In this document: piece after piece, positions 55,601 to 62,507 of the stretch | Position numbering within the stretch: the first letter of the stretch is position 1 | How the letters are laid out: every line of letters starts with the position of its first letter | Assembly (NCBI RefSeq): GCF_016888135.1 | Contig: NZ_JACSWB010000173.1 | Location: forward strand, 26,479-90,478 | Source of the DNA: Leptolyngbya sp. CCY15150 | Lineage (GTDB): Bacteria > Cyanobacteriota > Cyanobacteriia > RECH01 | DNA: 64,000 bases | Direction of reading: 5' to 3' | Notes under the pieces: generated by a model | The model's input: only the letters and a program-made list of their open reading frames with translations | Told to the model about the DNA's origin: nothing | Database searches by the model: none | Position numbers and translations under genes: made by a program

Positions 55601-55794
55601 TCGTTGATTTCTCCTAACAGATCTTGCACGAGGCTATCAACAACTTGCTGGCTGTTGTAGAAATATAAATATCCAGTAATGCCCACCGCTGCAACGATTT
55701 GTACCACAAATGGAACGATCAGCACAATCCGCAGGGATGGACGCCTACATCGTTGACAGAATTGATTAAACGTTCGACGAACTGGAGTGATCAT
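52639..55794 (-). CDS. transmembrane hybrid kinase, dCache-HAMP-PAS-HisKA-HATPase-REC
   Basis: 1051 aa. One membrane span near residues 20-45 and another near 350-370 bracket an external double-Cache sensor (~50-340) with the typical WYRVAVEAGG and FAYDTGDLLLSASERIYD features. HAMP follows (ATSLSQGDWSQEV), then a PAS (~440-560), HisKA with His in MSHELRTPLNAIL, ATPase (LLGNAIKFTD, DTGSGIAEEDV, GTGLGLAISQTF), and a receiver (acceptor in WMDMRMPVMDG, ALTASA, RKPF). The receiver's first acidic pair is VDE rather than DD. The last ~80 residues are helical without a clear Hpt His. It senses an extracellular small molecule; which one is unknown. Confidence 0.92.
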   Translation of the reverse strand: MITPVRRTFNQFCQRCRRPSLRIVLIVPFVVQIVAAVGITGYLYFYNSQQVVDSLVQDLLGEINEQVQGKLENYLSVPHTVNRINADILSQELIDLDDLSAIEDYLLERRRQFDDLIFIAVALRNGNYLGIGDRQGSGLTLGIIDQEIGRQTRLWQITPTGDRLQELDSLPDFDPRERSWYRVAVEAGGSFWAEPFFAYDTGDLLLSASERIYDQEGNFVGVVTATLSLEQISNFLSELTIGKTGQAFIVDRQGRLIASSMESGVEESDTERLEAIASSDPMTREVARYIESELGEFSTIRHSSTLTPRINNQVLSVQVHPFQDSSGLDWRVIIVVPRSDFTQVMLDNNRTIVLFCVLALVIAIAIGIRTTRWLVAPVSQLVRAATSLSQGDWSQEVDTQRTDEIGVLAQAFDEMRSQLKQAQKDLEQKIAERTQALQESEEKFSKAFRLSPEPLAIVAYESGQILDVNDSFLTLSGYIREEVIGKTGIELNLWACPQDLETAICYIEAQGTVRNMEIQYRIKSGTLRTVLFSAEVIELNREPCVLCVLSDITELKQVEAVLQEAKTAAESANKAKSTFLANMSHELRTPLNAILGFTQLMQRNSAYAAATPELTIISRSGEHLLALINDILDMSKIEAGQTTLDLATFDLAALLKTLEGMLRLRAKSKGLLLTFQNYTSKPYYLIGDEQKLRQVLINLLGNAIKFTDRGSVTLEVIPQEPPTPSDYPSEHHVLLQFTISDTGSGIAEEDVARLFDPFVQTTAGRRSHQGTGLGLAISQTFVQLMGGTIQVHSVVGQGSQFQFCIPIQRATAADIQATQPPRQVVGLAPNQPRYRMLIVDEVPENRLLLRALLEPIGFEIIEAHHGQAAIAQWQTYAPHLIWMDMRMPVMDGYEATRLIKSTPEGKDTIIIALTASALSQDREKILGIGCDDFIRKPFREAEIWEAIAHHLGVVYVYADQRSSGRDSANSTTSQQVAADDLRIMPQAWIERLHAAAISGDDVLALQLVQAIPADQQRLAIALTELIQTFRLDTLSDLTQDIAASPDRGEQR

Positions 55795-55990
55795 GCCGAA
55801 TTTAGACGATGTACTATTGGATGATGCCCAAGCAGCCCTTTGTCTAGGAGTAACATCTAGAGGTCATTTCCCACGTCCATGCAAGAATGCTGAGCTGCCA
55901 GCAACTAGGTTAGAACGTGGCAAAACTGCCGTAGATTCTAGATTGGAGTTATTCTAACACCGGAACTCTCAATAACAGGTAGTCTTATTC

Positions 55991-57088
55991 ATGGATGCAT
56001 CCAGTCTCCTAGACGTTGACCAAAGCATGATGCAGCGCTGCATAGACCTGGCCCAGTCTGCCGCCGGACGCACAGCTCCCAATCCCTTAGTGGGCGCGGT
56101 GGTGGTGCGCGATCGCCACATTGTCGGGGAAGGTTTTCATCCCCAGGCTGGCCAACCCCACGCAGAAGTATTTGCCTTGCGGGCAGCCGGCGATCGCGCC
56201 CAAGGGGCCACGGTCTACGTCAACCTAGAACCCTGTAACCATTACGGACGGACGCCCCCCTGCACCGAAGCCTTGATCAACGCACAGGTAGCGCGGGTGG
56301 TAGTGGGGATGGTGGATCCTAATCCTAAAGTGGCGGGAACTGGAATCGCTCGGCTGCAGCAGGCGGGAATTGACGTAATGGTGGGCGTGGAAGAGGCAGC
56401 TTGCCAAACCCTCAACGAAGCGTTTGTGCATCGTATCTTGCACCATCGTCCCTTTGGTATCTTGAAATATGCTATGACCCTGGATGGCAAAATTGCCGCA
56501 ACGGGCGGTCATAGCGCCTGGGTGACCGGTTCCGCAGCCCGCACCCACGTCCATCAACTGCGATCGCGCTGTGATGCGGTGATTGTAGGCGGCCATACGG
56601 TGCGGCAAGATAACCCTCGGTTGACCAGCCACGGTCAGAGCGATCGCAATCCTCTGCGGGTGGTGCTCAGCCGTTCCATGGCATTACCCATGGAAGCCCA
56701 TCTTTGGCATACGGATCAGGCGGCCACCTTAGTGATCACAGAAACAGGGCAAGCCCCTGACCGGCAAGACCACCTGCGTCGCCAGGGCGTTGAGGTGGTG
56801 GAATTAGCAGAACTTACCCCGGCGGCAGTGATGCACCATCTCTACGATCGCGATCATCTGATGGTGCTGTGGGAATGTGGTGGGGTGTTGGCAGCAAAGG
56901 CGATCGCTGATGGAGCTATTCAAAAAGTGTGGGCGTTTGTTGCACCGAAAATTATTGGTGGCAGCCAAGCTCCTTCACCGGTGGGTGACCTAGGGCTGAC
57001 GCAGATGACAGAAGCGATCGCCCTTGAACGCATGTCTTGGCAGTTGATTGGATCAGATCTGTTAATTGAGGGATATCTGCATCCATAG
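55991..57088 (+). CDS. ribD: bifunctional riboflavin biosynthesis deaminase/reductase
   Basis: 365 aa. The N-terminal zinc deaminase has HAEVFALRAAG and PCNHYGRTPPC; the C-terminal reductase has KYAMTLDGKIAATGGHSAWV, VIVGGHTVRQDNPRL and the NADPH-binding layout. It converts the pyrimidine intermediate of riboflavin synthesis in two steps, in the cytosol. Both halves look complete and of normal length. Start MDASSLLDVDQSMMQRC fits homologues. No FMN riboswitch is recognisable in the 196-bp upstream region. It is divergent from the large dCache kinase. Confidence 0.94.
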   Translation: MDASSLLDVDQSMMQRCIDLAQSAAGRTAPNPLVGAVVVRDRHIVGEGFHPQAGQPHAEVFALRAAGDRAQGATVYVNLEPCNHYGRTPPCTEALINAQVARVVVGMVDPNPKVAGTGIARLQQAGIDVMVGVEEAACQTLNEAFVHRILHHRPFGILKYAMTLDGKIAATGGHSAWVTGSAARTHVHQLRSRCDAVIVGGHTVRQDNPRLTSHGQSDRNPLRVVLSRSMALPMEAHLWHTDQAATLVITETGQAPDRQDHLRRQGVEVVELAELTPAAVMHHLYDRDHLMVLWECGGVLAAKAIADGAIQKVWAFVAPKIIGGSQAPSPVGDLGLTQMTEAIALERMSWQLIGSDLLIEGYLHP

Positions 57089-57121
57089 CGTCTGTTGCAT
57101 GGTGAGTAGGGGAGCATCCCT

Positions 57122-57874
57122 CTAGCTGGCTAGGCTGAGAATTTCCACGGCCGATAGTTTTACGCAGTTAGCCACCAGATGGAATAGAGGTTGGGGGTTA
57201 CCAGTTTGCCAAGCCACCACAGCATCAATGTAGGCAACTCTGTCAGCAGCTTGCACAATAGCGAGGGGATAACCCGTTCTCAAGAGATGGAGATTCATCA
57301 ACAGGCGAGCAACTCGACCGTTGCCGTCGGTGAAAGGATGGATGGTCACCAAGCGGGCGTGGATTTCGGTGGCGACTTCGATGGGATGCAGCGAGTGGGG
57401 TTGGGATAACCAGCCACTGAAATCAGCCATGAGGTCGGGTACTTGAATGGCGTCGGGGTAGCGGTAGTTGGTGCCTGCAGCCATGACATTAACGATGCGG
57501 TAGGTACCTGCACGGTTCTCACCTTTGCAGACTAGGCTATGAATCTGGCGTATTTCCCATTCGGTGATGGGGGTATTAGCTTGGGCGAGGTCGCGCACAA
57601 GATCAAGGGCTTCGGCATGGTTGATAATTTCTAGATGGTCTTGAAGGGATTTACCGCCGATGGTAATGCCTTTTTCGATCACGATTTGGGTTTCGGTTTC
57701 GGTGAGGGTGTTGCCTTCAATGGCAGTAGAGTTGTAGGTGAGGCGAACGGTATAGACGTCTCGTAGGTTTTTGAGAAGGTCAGGGTCTAAGGGTCGCAGA
57801 GCATCGAGTTGGGTTTTGAGATCATCGCACTCTGTCAAGATATCCATGGGTTTTAAATTCAAACAAGTGTTCAA
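57122..57874 (-). CDS. Fic domain protein (class II type)
   Basis: 250 aa. The catalytic Fic motif is intact: His179 in HPFTDGNGRVARLLMN. An inhibitory helix motif (S/T)xxxE(G/N) is present near the N-terminus (Ser49 ... Glu53-Gly54, in NSTAIEGNTLTETE), the arrangement of class II Fic proteins that block their own AMP transfer. The enzyme probably adds AMP to a protein hydroxyl; the target is unknown. Starts at 57874 or the Met ten codons in (57847) are both plausible. The stop lies 33 bp from ribD's. Confidence 0.88.
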   Translation of the reverse strand: MNTCLNLKPMDILTECDDLKTQLDALRPLDPDLLKNLRDVYTVRLTYNSTAIEGNTLTETETQIVIEKGITIGGKSLQDHLEIINHAEALDLVRDLAQANTPITEWEIRQIHSLVCKGENRAGTYRIVNVMAAGTNYRYPDAIQVPDLMADFSGWLSQPHSLHPIEVATEIHARLVTIHPFTDGNGRVARLLMNLHLLRTGYPLAIVQAADRVAYIDAVVAWQTGNPQPLFHLVANCVKLSAVEILSLAS

Positions 57875-58152
57875 TCCTGGAATTGATCCTACAGATTTTG
57901 GAGCCTAATTCAGTGAGCAGTAATGCTTGTAAAAGAAGCCCATCGCCTACACTACAGGTTGCTGCGACAAGAAAGGTGTTGAGTCAGATTTAATATAACC
58001 CAGCGATCGCCCTTGGTGTTATGGGGGAAGCGATCGCTTCCTAGACTTTCTTCTGTTCTTAGAACGGTGTTAGGCTCTTGGCGACTGGAGGGCGGACTCA
58101 ATTGAGTCATAATTTATTTTTCTAGGAAAACCAACCAATTCACTCTCGACTG
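57875..58152. other. intergenic region with a direct-repeat copy
   Basis: 278 bp, including the 54-bp repeat 58041-58094. No gene seen. Confidence 0.4.
58041..58094. repeat. 54-bp direct repeat, copy 1
   Basis: Matches 58732-58785 at 48 of 54 positions without gaps, including the run ACGGTGTTAGG and TCTTGGCGACTGGAGGGCG. Confidence 0.85.
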
Positions 58153-58353
58153 CTAAACCGTTGTTTCTAAAAGAATGTGTTGCCAGGAGTTAGGACTGCG
58201 TTGACTGATGTAAAGCACTTCAATGCCAACCACTTTACCATCAGCATTGTAATCTAAAATAATGCCATCGCTTACTTCTTCGGACTCGATGATGGGGGTA
58301 TCATCTAGGCGCAAGTACAGGGCATCATCGTCTTTATGAACAGTTAACTTCAT
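58153..58353 (-). CDS. DUF2283 domain protein
   Basis: 66 aa: MKLTVHKDDDALYLRLDD, DGIILDYNADGKVVGIEVL and a short C-terminal tail match DUF2283, the same family as the 28740-28961 gene. Function unknown. It lies between the two copies of the 54-bp direct repeat. Confidence 0.8.
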   Translation of the reverse strand: MKLTVHKDDDALYLRLDDTPIIESEEVSDGIILDYNADGKVVGIEVLYISQRSPNSWQHILLETTV

Positions 58354-58594
58354 TTGACTCTCCTATCAAAAAAGATTGTGACAATTCGTTGGGGATTAAC
58401 CGTTGGGTTGACAATAACTCGCAACCATCTACCCTAAAAATCTGCAATCTGCTTTAAATAGTGGGTGTTGCCGTGAGGATCGGCAAAGAGCAAAAGCCGA
58501 TCGGGAGACGAAAGGATTTCAGTGAGCCAAGATGGTTAGATGTTTCGCTCTTGCATTTGAGATAGGGCATGGTCAGAAAGTTCAAACCCGTTGA

Positions 58595-58849
58595 TCATTC
58601 ACCCCCCGTCGTCTCCATGATGTTCCGTGTTAAGTCATGGTAAACCCTAGTGGTATTTGCAACCTCTGTTTTTAATTCTAATGCGTAATTGACCGCTGCA
58701 AAAAGCCCTTGACCGTTTGAGAGGGCACTTTCTAGGCTCTCTCCTGTTCTTGAAACGGTGTTAGGATCTTGGCGACTGGAGGGCGATCGCCCTCCTGAGT
58801 CCTTCGTGCATTCAAACATCAATTTGAGGTATCGAAAGATGTGGATCAC
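58595..58849 (-). CDS. small hypothetical reading frame, doubtful
   Basis: 84 codons, no recognised family. The N-terminal part is translated from the 54-bp repeat (the RSPSSRQDPNTVSRTGES stretch), so it is not selected as protein there; the C-terminal ~40 residues (AAVNYALELKTEVANTTRVYHDL) look more protein-like and could be a remnant. It starts five bases from the divergent Nudix gene. The 58354-58594 stretch next to it has nothing recognisable. Confidence 0.25.
   Translation of the reverse strand: MIHIFRYLKLMFECTKDSGGRSPSSRQDPNTVSRTGESLESALSNGQGLFAAVNYALELKTEVANTTRVYHDLTRNIMETTGGE
58732..58785. repeat. 54-bp direct repeat, copy 2
   Basis: Matches 58041-58094 at 48 of 54 positions; 691 bp separates the two starts. 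Confidence 0.85.
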
Positions 58850-58854
58850 AAGTA

Positions 58855-59388
58855 ATGGATAGAGTCATCTTTAGTACTCAGTGGATCTCAGTTAAGGAGT
58901 CTCCCAGAGGATTTCACTATCTAGAGCGCAAAGGGAAAGACTCTATTGCCGTATTTTTGCTCAGAAAAAGTGGCAAAAATCCTAACCAGTGTGAGGTATT
59001 AATTCGCCACCAGCACCTTTGTATTGACAATCAAGAGGTGGATGGACAGTTCAGGCTATTTCCCTGTCCAGTGACAGGAGCGTTAGAGGAGGGGGAGTCG
59101 CCGGAAGCGGCTGCTCAACGAGAAGTGTATGAGGAAACGGGATACCGGATTCAGGCTGCACCGCTGGGGCATTATATTGTGGGAACTCAGGTGAATGAGA
59201 TCTGCTATATGTACTATGCTGATGTCACAAACATGAAACCCGATGTAGCTCAACAGGATGGTACTTACATGGAGTCGATCGCTAAAAATGAATGGCATCC
59301 ATTTCAGTATTTAGAATCTTGCGAGTATTCAGCTTGTCAAATTGGATACTTGAAGCTGCATAAAATACTCTTCAAAAGTACAGACTAA
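58855..59388 (+). CDS. Nudix hydrolase
   Basis: 177 aa. The Nudix box is complete: GALEEGESPEAAAQREVYEE followed by TGY. Nudix enzymes cleave nucleoside diphosphates linked to other groups; the substrate cannot be read from this sequence. It is the first of two plus-strand genes facing the SEFIR/TIR cluster, and one idea is that it degrades a TIR-made nucleotide signal, but this is only positional. No strong ribosome site precedes the ATG. Nearest neighbour is a small membrane protein gene 39 bp downstream. Confidence 0.85.
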   Translation: MDRVIFSTQWISVKESPRGFHYLERKGKDSIAVFLLRKSGKNPNQCEVLIRHQHLCIDNQEVDGQFRLFPCPVTGALEEGESPEAAAQREVYEETGYRIQAAPLGHYIVGTQVNEICYMYYADVTNMKPDVAQQDGTYMESIAKNEWHPFQYLESCEYSACQIGYLKLHKILFKSTD

Positions 59389-59427
59389 AACCTTACATTT
59401 GGGCAATTATCCTTATACATCAAAACT

Positions 59428-59907
59428 ATGCCGACTAACGTTTCAGACTGGATTGAAAAGAATCAGGACTATTTGATCAAGCAAACTGAAATGTTGCAAA
59501 GTGCGATCGCTCGTATGGCGAACAATTCACTAGAAATTAAGAAGGTTGGCTTAACGGTGTGGGCAGCGATCGCAGGCTTTGGATTTACCAATCAAAGTGC
59601 GGCGTTATTTGTGTTGGCATTTGTCGCTTTTGCGCTATTCGGGGTTCTGGATATTTACTACTTATATCTGGAGCGGAAGTTTCGCGATAATTTTAATCGA
59701 TTAGCTCGAATTTTGAGTGGGTATATCGTTCCTGAAGATCAAGAATGGATCGAGAAAGTTAAAGGGAATTTTCTCAAACCCGATAACTCAACTAAATTCC
59801 TCGGACAGATTCCTAACACGCTCAAATCCTGGGCAAACCTGCCTTACTTAATTACGTTCTTGATCACAATTTTGCTTCTGGTTGTGCCACTGCCAGCGTC
59901 GCCATAG
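59428..59907 (+). CDS. small multi-span membrane protein of unknown function
   Basis: 159 aa. Three hydrophobic segments are visible (about 43-60, 62-82 and 138-157), with a charged, helical region between (YLERKFRDNFNRLARIL and DQEWIEKVKGNFL). The helix-TM-TM-helix-TM layout recalls SLATT-type membrane effectors of defence loci, but I cannot assign the family. It is 39 bp after the Nudix gene and ends 12 bp before the stop of the SEFIR-TIR gene (convergent). Role unknown. Confidence 0.6.
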   Translation: MPTNVSDWIEKNQDYLIKQTEMLQSAIARMANNSLEIKKVGLTVWAAIAGFGFTNQSAALFVLAFVAFALFGVLDIYYLYLERKFRDNFNRLARILSGYIVPEDQEWIEKVKGNFLKPDNSTKFLGQIPNTLKSWANLPYLITFLITILLLVVPLPASP

Positions 59908-59919
59908 GAAGCTTATTAA

Positions 59920-61008
59920 TTATCGACCCGCAGCCCTTGCTGCATCTTCAACCCACTTGCTAAAGTTATTGTATCCGCCATCATTTACCCAATCATAAGT
60001 TGGGTAAATTTGTGACATTCTAATTTGTGGCTTTGACATATAGGCAAATCGACTTGGCTGCTCAACTATGAAGCTATCAAAGGGATTTTTCCCTCTCAAG
60101 TCAGTTCTTCCAGTTATGTTCTTAATGTTGTGAATGTATATCCCCAGCATTCCATTGCCTCGATTATAACTTTCCTCAATTTCATAGTTGACCCACTGGC
60201 GTTCGGATGTCTCTGTACCAATCAGCACAACAGTAACAGATGTATTTTGCAAGCCTGAATCAATCAGTCGTTTGAGCGAAATTTCACCTGTCCTCTTGGT
60301 TGATTCCCAAAGGGAGCAATCCCAGTAACCCGCTTCTTGATAGCCACTTTTCACCTTGGCATGGTTGCGTACAACATTGACTCGCCAGATATCTCGCTGG
60401 TAATGAAAGCTAAAGAAAACTCTTCTGTTTATCACAGTATTGACTATCCGTGGTTTTTCCTGAGAAGAAGGAGGAAGGAACATTAATCCAGAAGGCAAAT
60501 CTAAATTTATCTCTCCTACTTCCGGTTTTATTACGATAGGCTGCTTTCTAAGACGATAGCAAAGCTCCTTATAGCTTTCATTATTTTCGAGACTATATAT
60601 GTCCTTAGACCTCAAGACTAAAGGAACATAGGCTAAATCAGTGGAAGAAAATACGACTGGAATAAACTTGGTGCTCTTCAATTGAGTATTATAAATTTCC
60701 TGTCTAATAAGCGTTCCTTCCCATGAAACACCCATGCCTTTACCAACTTCTTCCTTTCCCTCAAATCGTCGCTTGTAAGATTCTGTACAGACTATAAGCA
60801 CAAATTCAGCCCATTCAAGCTTTTCCTGCATCCATAGATCCCATCCTTGTTCTGGAGTATATGGAGGCTCAGCTCGAACATATTGGTCTATTTCTGCATC
60901 CACACCCCAATTCACTCGTAGCTCATTTGCTAAAGCTAACACGTCTGCTTTTTGCTTTTCTGAGTCCCAGCTATAGCTGATAAAGACTCTTGTCGCTTGC
61001 TCGATCAC
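59920..61008 (-). CDS. SEFIR domain fused to a ThsB/DUF1863-like TIR domain
   Basis: 362 aa. Residues ~6-150 are a SEFIR domain (VFISYSWDSEKQKADVLAL, DQYVRAEPPYTPEQGWDLWM, EFVLIVCTESYKRRFEGKEE, WEGTLIRQ). After a ~40-residue linker, residues ~194-330 match the MTH538/DUF1863 TIR-like fold of ThsB: RRVFFSFHYQRDIWRVNVVR, SVTVVLIGTETSERQWVNYE, with Glu276 a candidate catalytic residue. ThsB makes a signal in Thoeris anti-phage defence. The start is GTG 61008 with GGAG about 7 nt upstream (an in-frame stop lies just before it). It heads away from the other two genes; it is the last in the row. Function is inferred. Confidence 0.82.
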   Translation of the reverse strand: MIEQATRVFISYSWDSEKQKADVLALANELRVNWGVDAEIDQYVRAEPPYTPEQGWDLWMQEKLEWAEFVLIVCTESYKRRFEGKEEVGKGMGVSWEGTLIRQEIYNTQLKSTKFIPVVFSSTDLAYVPLVLRSKDIYSLENNESYKELCYRLRKQPIVIKPEVGEINLDLPSGLMFLPPSSQEKPRIVNTVINRRVFFSFHYQRDIWRVNVVRNHAKVKSGYQEAGYWDCSLWESTKRTGEISLKRLIDSGLQNTSVTVVLIGTETSERQWVNYEIEESYNRGNGMLGIYIHNIKNITGRTDLRGKNPFDSFIVEQPSRFAYMSKPQIRMSQIYPTYDWVNDGGYNNFSKWVEDAARAAGR

Positions 61009-61188
61009 CTATTTCTCCGGCAAGATTTGAGGGAAATTGCATAGAATATAGCATTCGGTAGAGTGGGTAATGCCAGTGACTCAAAGAGTAGGGTGGGCTG
61101 GAACTAGTAATGAATGGCTGAAATGCAACTCATAGGTTAGGTAAGAAGGCTACTACAAATCTTTGGGAGCGCCTGAAACTGTTAAAGG

Positions 61189-62385
61189 CTAGAGTTTACA
61201 CATCTTCGTGCGAGAGAAGAGAAGACCCGCCAACTGCCACACCTTCACTGAACCAACCGCCCCTTGACCAAACCCCCTAGAAGAATAATCAACAAACACC
61301 TCAAAAGGACCACCCCCACACCAAGCCGGAAAGTACCCCCGAGGAGCGGCAGAGCTATCATCCAGGGAGTAAATCCCCCATCTCGCTCCGATTCCCAGAA
61401 GCCCTCTCGATCGCCAACCCACCGCTTCCCCAAACTTTTCCCATTGCCTATTGTCCTCTGTGGGGCTACCGCACTGCTCCCAAATCTTTTTCTGGACGCT
61501 GAAGCCAAACTTGCCTTTACTGTGCGTCACCCAGAGTTGATCAATCGCCCGCAGGTCGGCACAGGAAAATAGATGTACATCCTCAACTCGCAGCCAGCCT
61601 TGGCTCTGTCGTCCCATGACCTGGTACATCTGCTGAGCAGTCTCCCGGTCTGCCTCTTTCCATTTCCCTGCCTTTAGCAAAGCTTCTAACTGAGCATAAT
61701 CTCCTTTGGTAGCCTCAGACGATTGGTTTTGCTGTGTGGCTAGTTGCTTGCTTCTGGCTGCTGCTTGTTTGAGTTGTTCCTGCTGCTGTTGCTCTAATTC
61801 TCGCTGTTTAAGCCTTGCTTCTTCTGCCGCTTGCTGCTGTCTCAATTGCTCGGCTTGGCGCAGTCTCTCCTGTTCTTCCGCCTGTCGTTGCCGCTCTCGC
61901 TGAATTCGCTCCTGCTCTGCCCGCTGCTGGCTACGTCGTTCCTTAATCTTTGTTGCGGCGAGATCGACGCTATCTACCACATTCGTATAAGCCTCATCGA
62001 TATGATCCCAGCTTACGATAGGCTTAGCCTTTTCAGGGTATGCCTGGATGGGTGCTAAGGGAGTAAACCTCCAGGCACAGGAGCGTAAAATGACAGGCAT
62101 TACTATGGCTTCGCCCGCTTTATGTCGCCGCAATGCTGCTGGAATCTCAACTTGAGTGCAGTAGTCTGTATCCAAAAAGTCGGCACTGATTAGCAGCAAA
62201 ATGATATCTGCGGCATTGAGGCGTGCTTTGATCTCTGCGTCCCACTGCGTCCCTGGCAGAATTTGGCGATCGTGCCAAGTGATAATACCTGCCCCCTCAA
62301 GGGGACGCAGGTGAGAAAGCAATCCATCACGCAACGCTTTGTCTTGCTTGGAGTAAGAAATGAAGACTTCAATCGTGTCCGACAT
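61189..62385 (-). CDS. TIR-coiled coil-GUN4 protein
   Basis: 398 aa. Residues ~5-135 are a TIR_2-type domain (EVFISYSKQDKALRDGLLSH, GTQWDAEIKARLNAADIILL, YCTQVEIPAAL with Glu80 as the likely NADase residue). Residues ~145-225 are a long Gln/Arg/Glu-rich coiled coil. Residues ~228-398 are a GUN4-like domain: YAQLEALLKAGKWKEADRET, GWLRVEDVHLFSCADLRAID, GKFGFSVQKKIWEQCG and APRGYFPAW. GUN4 binds porphyrins and stimulates Mg-chelatase; here it may sense tetrapyrroles. Start ATG 62385 fits the domain edge; no clear ribosome site. The final ~25 residues are unlike GUN4. Confidence 0.85.
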   Translation of the reverse strand: MSDTIEVFISYSKQDKALRDGLLSHLRPLEGAGIITWHDRQILPGTQWDAEIKARLNAADIILLLISADFLDTDYCTQVEIPAALRRHKAGEAIVMPVILRSCAWRFTPLAPIQAYPEKAKPIVSWDHIDEAYTNVVDSVDLAATKIKERRSQQRAEQERIQRERQRQAEEQERLRQAEQLRQQQAAEEARLKQRELEQQQQEQLKQAAARSKQLATQQNQSSEATKGDYAQLEALLKAGKWKEADRETAQQMYQVMGRQSQGWLRVEDVHLFSCADLRAIDQLWVTHSKGKFGFSVQKKIWEQCGSPTEDNRQWEKFGEAVGWRSRGLLGIGARWGIYSLDDSSAAPRGYFPAWCGGGPFEVFVDYSSRGFGQGAVGSVKVWQLAGLLFSRTKMCKL

Positions 62386-62507
62386 AAGGGTTGAGCGCAA
62401 AGACTGTCTTAACCAAAATTATATAGCTGCAAGCTTTCAAGCCAGCTCAGATCCCATTTAGTTTAAACTCTAAAACCTAGCCTCACAAGCTGTTATACAA
62501 ACCCATT

